A stretch of DNA of 64,000 nt from Halohasta litorea (GTDB taxonomy: Archaea; Halobacteriota; Halobacteria; Halobacteriales; Haloferacaceae). Both the position numbers and the translations under genes were made by a program. The notes beneath the pieces were generated by a model that had not been told where the DNA came from, made no database searches, and was given only the letters and a program-made list of their open reading frames with translations. The stretch lies in NCBI RefSeq assembly GCF_024494645.1, contig NZ_JANHDJ010000002.1:248001-312000 (forward strand). Reading direction: 5' to 3'. The number at the start of each line of letters is the position of its first letter. Position 1 is the first letter of the stretch. Positions 56,934 to 64,000 of this stretch are shown here, one piece after another.

Positions 56934-58871
56934 ATGAACCCAGTGTCGAGTGAGCAGCAGCCAACCGATTTCGAGCCGCTGGAGGCCTACGGGGTCGTCG
57001 GCAATCTCGAAACGGTCGCGCTGATCGGCCGCAACGGCGGTATCGACTGGTGTTGCTTTCCACGGGTCGACTCGCCGAGCGTGTTCGCCCGTCTGCTCGA
57101 CAGCGAGCGGGGTGGCCATCTGACTATCGCGCCCACCGGTTCGTTCGAAGCCGCTCAGGCGTACGTCGACCGAACCAACGTCCTCCAGACACGGTTTTCG
57201 ACTGCGGGCGGCGAGGCAACGGTGACCGATTTCATGCCCGTTCCGCAGCGAACAGCCGCCGATGATCACCGAGCGATCTACCGACGAGTCACCGGCGAGG
57301 CAGGCAGCGTCGACCTCTCCGTCGGCTTCGAGCCCCGGTTCGACTACGCCCGAACGGTGCCGACTATCGAACACACCGATTACGGCGTCACTGCTGGCAG
57401 CGATGGTGAGCGGCTGGGTCTCTCGGGACGGTGTTCTTTCGACGTCAGCCGCGGCGCAGCCACCGCCAACCTGCGGCTGGACGCGGGCGAGACGAGATGG
57501 ATCGTCCTCGGCTACGACCGGCCCGTTCGGATCGAGCCCGAGGCTCACGGAGAACTGCTCGATGCGGTCGTCGACTACTGGCGGGAGTGGACCCACTCCT
57601 GTACCGGATCGGCCTGTCCCCTGGAGGGGCCGTGGCACGAGTTGGCCGTCCGGTCGGAACTCGTGTTGAAGCTGCTGATCCAGCGGGGGGTCGGAACGAT
57701 CGCGGCCGCACCGACCACCTCGCTGCCCGAGGCGGTCGACGGCAGCCGGAACTGGGACTACCGCTACAACTGGATTCGTGACGCCGCCTTCACTGTCCAA
57801 GCCCTCGCGGAGTTGGGCCATCTCGACGAGATCGAGGCCTACTTCGAGATGTGTCTCACCCACTGCGGCCAGGGGACACCCGCGGAGATGCAGCCGGTCT
57901 ACGGGCTCTACGGTGCGACCGACCTCACCGAACACACCCTCGACCACCTCGCGGGCTACCGTGGTTCGACACCGGTTCGCGTCGGCAACCGGGCGGCCAC
58001 CCAGCGACAGCTCGACGTCTACGGCGAACTCGTCGTCGGGGTTTCCGAGGCGGTTGAGTACGGCGTCGACCTGCTGTCGGACCACTGGCCGTTGATCGAA
58101 GGGATCGCCGACCACGTCTGTACGGTCTGGGACGAACCCGATGTCGGTATCTGGGAGATCCGCGGCGATCCCGAGCAGTTCGTCTATTCGAAGGTGATGT
58201 GTTGGGCGGCTCTCGACCGCGCCATCGCGTTCGTCGAGGACGGCGACATCGAGAGCGGCGGTGATCTCGTGGCGTCGGTCGACCAGTGGCGAGAGACACG
58301 CGAAACGATCCGCGAGACCGTCTTCCGACGGGGATACAACGAGGAGTTAGGGAGCTTCGTGCGCTCGTTCGAGGCCGACGACCGGCTCGATGCGGCGGTG
58401 CTTCGACTCCCCGAGGTCGGCTTTCTCCCGGCCGACGACCCACGGATGGAAGGAACGATCGACGCGATCCAGCGTCGCCTCACGACTGACGAGGGGTTGG
58501 TTCACCGACTCGACGGCGACGACGGGCTGCCGGGGAGCGAGGCGCGGTTCGTCGTCTGTACGTGTTGGCTGGTCACCGCGCTGGTTGATGCCGGGCGGAT
58601 CGAAGAGGCAAGGCGGATCTTCGAGCGGCTCGGTGCGGTCGCCAGCCCGTTGGGACTCCTCACCGAGGAGGTCGACCCCGAGACGGGACGCCTGTTGGGA
58701 AACTTTCCGCAGGCGTTCAGCCACATCGGCGTCCTCACGAGCGCATTGGCACTGACGGCCCACGGCGGGCCAGCCAACGCGCGTTCGCAGTCGTATCCGC
58801 CCTTCGGCCTCGACGACCAGCCGTCGACGACCTATCCAAGAGGAACGGACAGCGAGAACACGAACCACTGA
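56934..58871 (+). CDS. GH15 family glucoamylase/trehalase-like enzyme
   Basis: The 645-aa protein begins with the N-terminal beta-domain (YGVVGNLETVALIGRNGGIDWCCFPR) and continues with the (alpha/alpha)6 catalytic domain. The family segments NWDYRYNWIRDA, the catalytic-acid region IWEIRG and the second catalytic glutamate in LLTEEVDPETG are present. Such archaeal GH15 enzymes cleave glucans or trehalose; I cannot tell which. There is no signal peptide, so it is cytoplasmic. The next gene starts 9 nt later. Confidence 0.92.
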   Translation: MNPVSSEQQPTDFEPLEAYGVVGNLETVALIGRNGGIDWCCFPRVDSPSVFARLLDSERGGHLTIAPTGSFEAAQAYVDRTNVLQTRFSTAGGEATVTDFMPVPQRTAADDHRAIYRRVTGEAGSVDLSVGFEPRFDYARTVPTIEHTDYGVTAGSDGERLGLSGRCSFDVSRGAATANLRLDAGETRWIVLGYDRPVRIEPEAHGELLDAVVDYWREWTHSCTGSACPLEGPWHELAVRSELVLKLLIQRGVGTIAAAPTTSLPEAVDGSRNWDYRYNWIRDAAFTVQALAELGHLDEIEAYFEMCLTHCGQGTPAEMQPVYGLYGATDLTEHTLDHLAGYRGSTPVRVGNRAATQRQLDVYGELVVGVSEAVEYGVDLLSDHWPLIEGIADHVCTVWDEPDVGIWEIRGDPEQFVYSKVMCWAALDRAIAFVEDGDIESGGDLVASVDQWRETRETIRETVFRRGYNEELGSFVRSFEADDRLDAAVLRLPEVGFLPADDPRMEGTIDAIQRRLTTDEGLVHRLDGDDGLPGSEARFVVCTCWLVTALVDAGRIEEARRIFERLGAVASPLGLLTEEVDPETGRLLGNFPQAFSHIGVLTSALALTAHGGPANARSQSYPPFGLDDQPSTTYPRGTDSENTNH

Positions 58872-58880
58872 CTGCCACCC

Positions 58881-60224
58881 ATGAGTCACTCACAGGATCA
58901 CGACGACGGCGACGGGATGCAAGAGCCCGGAGAGATGATGCGCGACCATCCGCTCAAAGAGACGTGGATCCAGTACGGCGTCATCTCGCTGGGGATCTGG
59001 CTCGTCTTCTCGCCGATGTCGTTCGGTTACGAGAGCGTCTGGCTGACGTGGAGCGACGTGGTTTCGGGGCTCGTGCTCATCGCACTCAGTACGCTGACGA
59101 TCTGGAAGGACAGGCCACTGGCGTCGTACGCCAACGGCTTCGTCGGTTTCTGGTTGCTGATGGCTCCGCTCGTCTTCAGCGCGCCGACGGCAGCCGCCTA
59201 CGTCAACGACACGCTCGTCGGGGTCCTCGTCATCACGTTTTCGGTCATCATCATGATGCGGATGGAGATGTCCGGGGGAGCCGTTCCGCCGGGCTGGAGC
59301 TACAACCCCTCGACGGCGGCCCAGCGGTTCCCACTCGTCGTGCTGGGTTTCTTCGGCTTCCTCGCCTCGAGATACATGGCGGCCTACCAGCTGGGCTACA
59401 TCGATTTCGTCTGGGACCCCGTCTTCGGTGATGGTACGGTACAGATTCTCGATTCGTGGGTTTCGGAGGCGTTCCCGGTCTCGGATGCCGGGTTGGGAGC
59501 AGTGGCTTATGCCATCGAGGGGCTGATGGCGTTTATGGGCGACAAGACGCGCTGGCGGACGATGCCGTGGATGGTGACCTTTTTCGGCATCGTCGTCATC
59601 CCGCTGGGCTTCGTCCAGGTCCTACTCGTCATCTTTCAGCCGCTGTTGGTCGGGACGTGGTGTACCCTCTGTTTGCTGTCGGCGTTCGGGATGCTCTGGA
59701 TGATCTCGCTGACCGTCGACGAGGTCGTCGCCATGCTCCAGCTGCTCAGACGGCGCGTCGGCGAGGGGGTCTCAGTTTGGCACGCCTTCTGGATGGGCGG
59801 AACGCTCTCCGAGGAAGACGAGGGGCTGCCCGAGGGCACGCGCTCCGAACGGGATCGCCCGGCGGGGATGTTCTGGGGTGTCTCGCTGCCGTGGTATCTC
59901 ATCGGCGCGATGGTCCTTGGCTTCTGGCTGATGCTGTCGCCGACCGTCTTCGGGTCGACGGGGTTGCTCGCCGACAGCAGCCACCTTGTCGGCGCGCTGG
60001 TCGTCTCGGTGTCGGTGATCGCGACTGGCGAACCCGCCCGCGCGGTCCGCTTCCTCAACGTCCCGCTCGGCGGGTGGGTCATCCTCGCGCCGTGGATCTT
60101 CGGCGCGCCGCTGCTTACGGCTCTCAACGGTGCCTTCGTGGGCGCGGTATTGATATTCGTCAGCATTCCACGCGGACGGATTCGGGACCAGTACGGCCCG
60201 TGGTGGCCGCGGTATATCAAATGA
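58881..60224 (+). CDS. SPW-VKOR-SPW membrane fusion protein
   Basis: The 447-aa protein has two SPW-type membrane modules, one N-terminal (VFSPMSFGYESVW) and one C-terminal (LSPTVFGSTGL and LAPWIFGAP), flanking a VKOR-like core with WCTLC in the fourth core helix. These are its only two cysteines, so the loop pair of a full VKOR is absent. It has about 12 helices. It could pass electrons between a quinone and thiol partners. It sits between GH15 and SDR genes. Confidence 0.82.
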   Translation: MSHSQDHDDGDGMQEPGEMMRDHPLKETWIQYGVISLGIWLVFSPMSFGYESVWLTWSDVVSGLVLIALSTLTIWKDRPLASYANGFVGFWLLMAPLVFSAPTAAAYVNDTLVGVLVITFSVIIMMRMEMSGGAVPPGWSYNPSTAAQRFPLVVLGFFGFLASRYMAAYQLGYIDFVWDPVFGDGTVQILDSWVSEAFPVSDAGLGAVAYAIEGLMAFMGDKTRWRTMPWMVTFFGIVVIPLGFVQVLLVIFQPLLVGTWCTLCLLSAFGMLWMISLTVDEVVAMLQLLRRRVGEGVSVWHAFWMGGTLSEEDEGLPEGTRSERDRPAGMFWGVSLPWYLIGAMVLGFWLMLSPTVFGSTGLLADSSHLVGALVVSVSVIATGEPARAVRFLNVPLGGWVILAPWIFGAPLLTALNGAFVGAVLIFVSIPRGRIRDQYGPWWPRYIK

Positions 60225-60231
60225 GTGTACT

Positions 60232-61269
60232 ATGATAGATATGGATTCGACGGTCGTCATTACAGGTGCATCGGCAGGAGTCGGACGAGCGACAGCGCTG
60301 GCCTTTGCCGAGCAGGGTGCCAAGGTCGGCTTGCTGGCCCGCGGCGAGGCGGGGCTCGACGCCGCCAAGCAGGAGGTCGTCGACGCCGGTGGCGAAGCGG
60401 TCGCCGTCCAGACTGACGTAGCAGCCGCCGAGGAAGTCGACGCGGCTGCCGAGGCCGTCGAGGAGGCCTTCGGCCCGATCGACGTCTGGGTGAACAACGC
60501 GATGACGTCGGTGTTTTCGCCCGCGAGCGAGATGGAACCCGCCGAGTACGCCCGCGTCACCGAGGTCACCTATCTCGGCTGCGTCTACGGCACACAGGTC
60601 GCCCTCGATCGAATGGTCCCGCGAGACGAGGGGACGATCATTCAGGTCGGCTCGGCGCTGGCCTATCGGGGAATCCCGCTTCAGTCGGCCTACTGTGGGT
60701 CGAAACACGCCATTCAGGGGTTTACCGAGTCGGTTCGAACTGAACTCATTCACGACGAAAGCAACATCCAACTGTCGATGGTCCAGCTGCCAGCGCTCAA
60801 CACCCCCCAGTTCGACTGGGTTCGGAGTCGACTGCCGAAGCAGCCGCAGCCGGTGCCGCCGATCTATCAGCCCGAGGTCGCCGCCGAGGCCATCGTCTGG
60901 GCCGCCGACCACGGCCGCGACGAGCTCTGGGTCGGCCGGTCGACGGTGAAAGCCATCCTCGGTAACCGTCTCGTCCCGCGGCGGCTCGACAACCTCCTGG
61001 CGCACAACGGCTGGGATGCTCAGCTGACCGCTGAGCCGTCCGAGCCTGACCGCCCCGACAACCTCTGGGACCCGGTCGACGACGACGTCGACTACGGAGC
61101 CCACGGCGCGTTCGACGACCGGGCACGGGAGCGGAGCTACCAGCTCTGGGGAGTCACCCATCCGATGGGAGTGGTCGCCCTCGTGAGCGGACTGCTCTTA
61201 CTTATCAAAACGCTCCTCTCTCGCTGGCGAGGATCCAACGACTCCGCAGCCGACACCGGGTCGTTGTGA
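60232..61269 (+). CDS. Short-chain dehydrogenase with C-terminal helix
   Basis: Residues 1-230 are a classical SDR with the cofactor motif TGASAGVGRA, NNAMTS, and the catalytic pair in YCGSK. A further 110 residues follow, ending in a hydrophobic helix (about 310-328, VVALVSGLLLLIKTL) that may anchor it to the membrane. The substrate is unknown. It starts 7 nt after the SPW-VKOR gene and is probably in the same operon. Confidence 0.88.
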   Translation: MIDMDSTVVITGASAGVGRATALAFAEQGAKVGLLARGEAGLDAAKQEVVDAGGEAVAVQTDVAAAEEVDAAAEAVEEAFGPIDVWVNNAMTSVFSPASEMEPAEYARVTEVTYLGCVYGTQVALDRMVPRDEGTIIQVGSALAYRGIPLQSAYCGSKHAIQGFTESVRTELIHDESNIQLSMVQLPALNTPQFDWVRSRLPKQPQPVPPIYQPEVAAEAIVWAADHGRDELWVGRSTVKAILGNRLVPRRLDNLLAHNGWDAQLTAEPSEPDRPDNLWDPVDDDVDYGAHGAFDDRARERSYQLWGVTHPMGVVALVSGLLLLIKTLLSRWRGSNDSAADTGSL

Positions 61270-61340
61270 CGATGGAACTGCTGTGTGTGTCGTACAAACG
61301 TCTGACATATCTTTACATGCGATCTTCTCGTAATGAGGGT

Positions 61341-61628
61341 ATGCCCTCCGAAACACCACTCAGTGTGCGACTTCCACAGGAACTCGCCACCCACCAAGGC
61401 GTCGACCCGACGGAGCTCACCCCACCGGTCGGCGACGTGATCGACATCGAGGCGCTCGAACGCACGGTGTCGGCGGCCGCCGGTGATCACGGGACACCAC
61501 CCACGACGGTCACCTTCGAGTACGACACGCTGACGGTCACGGTCGAAGGCTCCGAACAGATCGATATTGCCGTCGAGCCGACAGCCACACACCGTCCCCG
61601 GCCGCAGAACCTGCGTGTCGCCGATTGA
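61341..61628 (+). CDS. Stand-alone HalOD1 domain protein
   Basis: The 95-residue protein matches the haloarchaeal HalOD1 output domain in pattern, with VGDVIDIEALERTVS and TVTFEYDTLTVTVEG. HalOD1 is often attached to sensor or regulator domains; here it is alone. The ATG at 61341 was chosen because a TATA-like ATCTTTACAT is at -28. It converges with top6A. Confidence 0.75.
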   Translation: MPSETPLSVRLPQELATHQGVDPTELTPPVGDVIDIEALERTVSAAAGDHGTPPTTVTFEYDTLTVTVEGSEQIDIAVEPTATHRPRPQNLRVAD

Positions 61629-61663
61629 TCGGTCGGCGGCTGTTCGATCGGTTGGCCGACAGT

Positions 61664-62758
61664 TCAGATGACGTCCATCGCGTCGAGCCGTTCCGGCAGG
61701 TAGGTTTCGGTGACGAAATCGAGGCCACGAGCCGCCAGCGCCTGCTGTTCGGCCTTTTTGCCGATGTCGAGCTGGAGTTCGATCTGTTCTTCCCAGTAGT
61801 CGGTCTGGTAGCGCGGATCGGTCAACTCCGATTCGAGGGCGTTGATATCCGAATCCGCCAGCGGATCGGTCGGCAGATCGTAGTCGACGATATCCTGGGG
61901 CTGAATGCCGATATACTCAGCCTCCGGCGTCGCCAGATACTCCGAGAGGTGGGCGGATTTGATCGAGCCGTAGGCAACCGATCCATAAATGCGGTAGGAC
62001 CACGGGTCACCGTCACAGAACACAGTGACAGGAAGCTCCAGTTCGTCGTGGAGTCGTTTGATGATCCGCCGGGTTGCGCGGGCTGGCTGGCCCTTGAGAT
62101 GGACCACGAGGCAGTTGTACTCCTCGTCGAACCCGTTTTCGATGAGTCGGTCGCGCATCCCGCCGGTCTCCACACAGAGGACGAAATCGATGTCGTTGTC
62201 CAGAAATTCGATGGTATCGGGGTTGTTCGGGATCTGGTAGCCACCCTCGCCGACGTCTTCCTGGCAGTGGATCTCGCGTTCTCCTCTGCGCGTTTGCTCG
62301 CGGATCTCCAGCGGCCCCATCAGCGTCGCCCCCGATTCCTCGGGCCGCATATGGAAGTCCTCCCGGGTGACATCCGAGACGATTTCGAGGTCCTCGATCA
62401 TCTGATTTGATTCATCCTGGTCCGAGAAATGGGCCTCGGTGTTGTCCCAGGATTCGGAGAGATAGTAGAGCTCTCGCAGCGTCGAGGAGCGGTCCTCTGC
62501 CAACTGCTGGTCGAGGAACTCGATGGTGTACACCGCTTTTAAGAGCTTCCGCGCACCGCGGACCGAGTTCGCCGAGCGCGTCGACGTTCGGTCTCCATAA
62601 ACCCAGACCCCCGAGTCCTTGTCGTACTCGATGTTGCTTTTCGTTCGCGTTGGCAGCGTCATCTCTGGGATCTGGCCGCCGGCGAACTGGTCGTAGAACT
62701 CCTCGGCGAGGTCGATAAGCTGTTCTCGGGCTCGGGCTTCTTCGGTTCGTTTGCTCAT
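61664..62758 (-). CDS. top6A: DNA topoisomerase VI subunit A
   Basis: The 364-aa protein is the DNA-cleaving subunit related to Spo11. The catalytic tyrosine lies in [11 protein letters not shown] (Y98 or Y99). The Toprim acidic residues are in CVETGGMRD and the DGDPWS segment. With subunit B it forms the type IIB topoisomerase that relaxes and decatenates DNA. It is the second gene after top6B, with a 4-nt gap (stop 62763, start 62758). Confidence 0.97.
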   Translation of the reverse strand: MSKRTEEARAREQLIDLAEEFYDQFAGGQIPEMTLPTRTKSNIEYDKDSGVWVYGDRTSTRSANSVRGARKLLKAVYTIEFLDQQLAEDRSSTLRELYYLSESWDNTEAHFSDQDESNQMIEDLEIVSDVTREDFHMRPEESGATLMGPLEIREQTRRGEREIHCQEDVGEGGYQIPNNPDTIEFLDNDIDFVLCVETGGMRDRLIENGFDEEYNCLVVHLKGQPARATRRIIKRLHDELELPVTVFCDGDPWSYRIYGSVAYGSIKSAHLSEYLATPEAEYIGIQPQDIVDYDLPTDPLADSDINALESELTDPRYQTDYWEEQIELQLDIGKKAEQQALAARGLDFVTETYLPERLDAMDVI

Positions 62759-62762
62759 TGTG

Positions 62763-64000
62763 TTAGGCGTTCAGGGTCAGTTTCTCGGCTTCGATCCCCT
62801 CGACGGTGATATCGAAGTCGGCGTCGTCGCCGACGGTATAGGTCAGTTCGGCCTCCTCACCGGCCGACACCGACGGGGACCACTGGACGTACCACTCGCC
62901 GTCGAGGTCGACGACGCTCCCCGCGCCGTTGAGGTCCTGTGGCTCGACGCTCACGATCTCGGTGATCTCGGGGCTCTCGCTTCTGTCGGAATAGTTTTCG
63001 ACTGTCAGGGTTACCGTTCCGTTCTTGATCTCGCGGTCAATACAGAGGTTGTTCATAATCTTGCCCATCGCGCCCTCGATGTTGGGCCGCGAGCGGCCCG
63101 TCACCTCGGCGACTTTGTCGGCCATCTCCGGCAGAATCCGGCTGAGAACGTCCTGTTTCTCCTGGCGCTTCTGGAGTGACCGCTGTTTGTTGAGATAGGA
63201 CTTGAGTTCGCGGGCGGCCTCCCGGATCGCCAGCTCGATCTCGTCTTCGATGGCCGGGATGTTCGCCAGGGCGTCCTTCGATTCGCTGGTGAAGGGGACG
63301 TTCGTGGAGGCGACGTGGATCATGATGACCGCCGGGCCGTTCGGAATCCCGCTGCCGCCGGGCTGGTCGAGCCGGTAGTTCCGCCAGCCGATCCCCTTGA
63401 CCACATCCGTAATGGCACACGCCCCCTGCTGGTAGACCAGCGGGACGCGGTTGGCGAAGCGCAGGAGGTCGACTTTCCCCTCCGATTGGAGTTCGCCGCC
63501 GTAGGCGATCCCCGCCTCGACGATGAAGGGGTCGCCGCCGTGGACGTCCGCGTCGCGCGTCGCCGCGGCGTAGAAGTCGGCGTCGTACTCCTTCCGGAGC
63601 CCGGCTTCGACGAGTTCCGAGGTGATCGGCGAGAGGCAGTCCGTGGGTGGTGCGAGGATATTGGTCTCCCGCATCGCCTCCAGGAGTTCGCTGGCCGTAT
63701 CGCGGCTGTCGGCGATCGCCCGCACCTTCGGGGCGTCGTCGGGGACCGTCCGCGAGATGTCCCACAGCGCCTCGATGATGTTTTCGCGGGCGGTCTCGCC
63801 GACGGTCACGTCGTCGTACTCGACGGTCGCGTCGGCGGCCTCCGCGACGAGCCTCGAAAGCTCGTCGTGGGTCAGTCGGAACTGGGTGCCGTCGCTGTTG
63901 GCGAGCCGCCGGGCGATGCGTTCGGCGAGCGCCTGAATCGTCGCATCGTCCTTCCGGGTGCTCGTGGCATCGTCGACCAGCGTGTAGATCGCCGGTGTAA
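62763..64000 (-). CDS. top6B: DNA topoisomerase VI subunit B (3' part; truncated at window edge)
   Basis: The frame is open from the right edge of the window to the stop at 62763. It encodes about 412 residues of the C-terminal half: the H2TH-like and transducer domains, including [15 protein letters not shown] and [13 protein letters not shown] at 63809 is internal, not the start. The GHKL ATPase domain lies beyond the window. A beta-rich C-terminal domain (from about 62763 to 63000) is present, as in many archaeal subunits. Confidence 0.95.
   Translation of the reverse strand, partial: TPAIYTLVDDATSTRKDDATIQALAERIARRLANSDGTQFRLTHDELSRLVAEAADATVEYDDVTVGETARENIIEALWDISRTVPDDAPKVRAIADSRDTASELLEAMRETNILAPPTDCLSPITSELVEAGLRKEYDADFYAAATRDADVHGGDPFIVEAGIAYGGELQSEGKVDLLRFANRVPLVYQQGACAITDVVKGIGWRNYRLDQPGGSGIPNGPAVIMIHVASTNVPFTSESKDALANIPAIEDEIELAIREAARELKSYLNKQRSLQKRQEKQDVLSRILPEMADKVAEVTGRSRPNIEGAMGKIMNNLCIDREIKNGTVTLTVENYSDRSESPEITEIVSVEPQDLNGAGSVVDLDGEWYVQWSPSVSAGEEAELTYTVGDDADFDITVEGIEAEKLTLNA

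Noticed and set aside
1-64000. Search for tRNA, rRNA, CRISPR, insertion sequences and integrases
   Set aside because: I read the intergenic spaces and saw no cloverleaf-like sequence, regular spaced repeats, terminal inverted repeats with a transposase, or integrase genes. Short divergent elements could still be missed without a scan.

Overview
The window is haloarchaeal chromosome (Halobacteria). Evidence: high GC with strong G/C preference in third codon positions, acidic proteins, archaeal information-processing genes (MCM, RfcS, topoisomerase VI A/B, SAMP2, archaeal-type methionine adenosyltransferase), a mevalonate-pathway decarboxylase, a Tat-type lipoprotein, and many genes whose start codon lies about 25-30 nt after a TATA-like box, which fits leaderless transcription. 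I saw no rRNA, tRNA, CRISPR array, transposase or integrase. All family calls are from reading the translations; no database was searched.

Layout. 0-15 kb: conserved haloarchaeal proteins, a SprT-like protein, two TrmB-type regulators with an AT-rich region between them, a copper-chaperone-like protein, RlmE, a GNAT/redoxin pair, SAMP2, a low-GC lipoprotein, RfcS, a CDF transporter, a YfcE-like phosphoesterase, a PiT-family transporter, a CorC/HlyC protein and an XPD/DinG-like helicase. 15-20.7 kb: small proteins, a hairpin between convergent genes, MCM, a reduced TrxB-like flavoprotein and CoaBC. 20.9-29.4 kb: one tightly overlapping Mrp/Mnh-type cation/proton antiporter operon (E, F, G, DUF4040, B, C and three D-type subunits). 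29.4-30.4 kb: small membrane proteins.

30.5-44.5 kb is the most striking part: a sulfur/sulfide module. It holds DsrE2-like and TusA-like sulfur carriers, a rhodanese-persulfide dioxygenase fusion, two YeeE/YedE half-transporters, a PiT-family permease paralogue, DUF2892, a second TusA, a sulfide:quinone oxidoreductase-like flavoprotein with DUF1641, thioredoxin, a tandem universal stress protein, a small membrane protein with a TauE/SafE exporter, a winged-helix regulator with two N-terminal cysteines, and cytochrome bd oxidase (CydAB). A short motif, TATTGTRYR, recurs at ten places in the promoter regions of this island, including in front of the regulator gene. I infer a regulon controlled by that regulator, probably responding to sulfide, persulfide or sulfane sulfur.

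44.5-64 kb returns to housekeeping genes: HisD, an IscA/HesB protein, PyrBI, a 2Fe-2S ferredoxin, phosphomevalonate decarboxylase, a histidine kinase, methionine adenosyltransferase, a CYTH protein, an FKBP-type isomerase, DUF6159 and DUF47 proteins, a GH15 glucoamylase/trehalase-like enzyme followed by an SPW/VKOR fusion and an SDR, a lone HalOD1 domain, and topoisomerase VI subunits A and B (B runs off the right edge).
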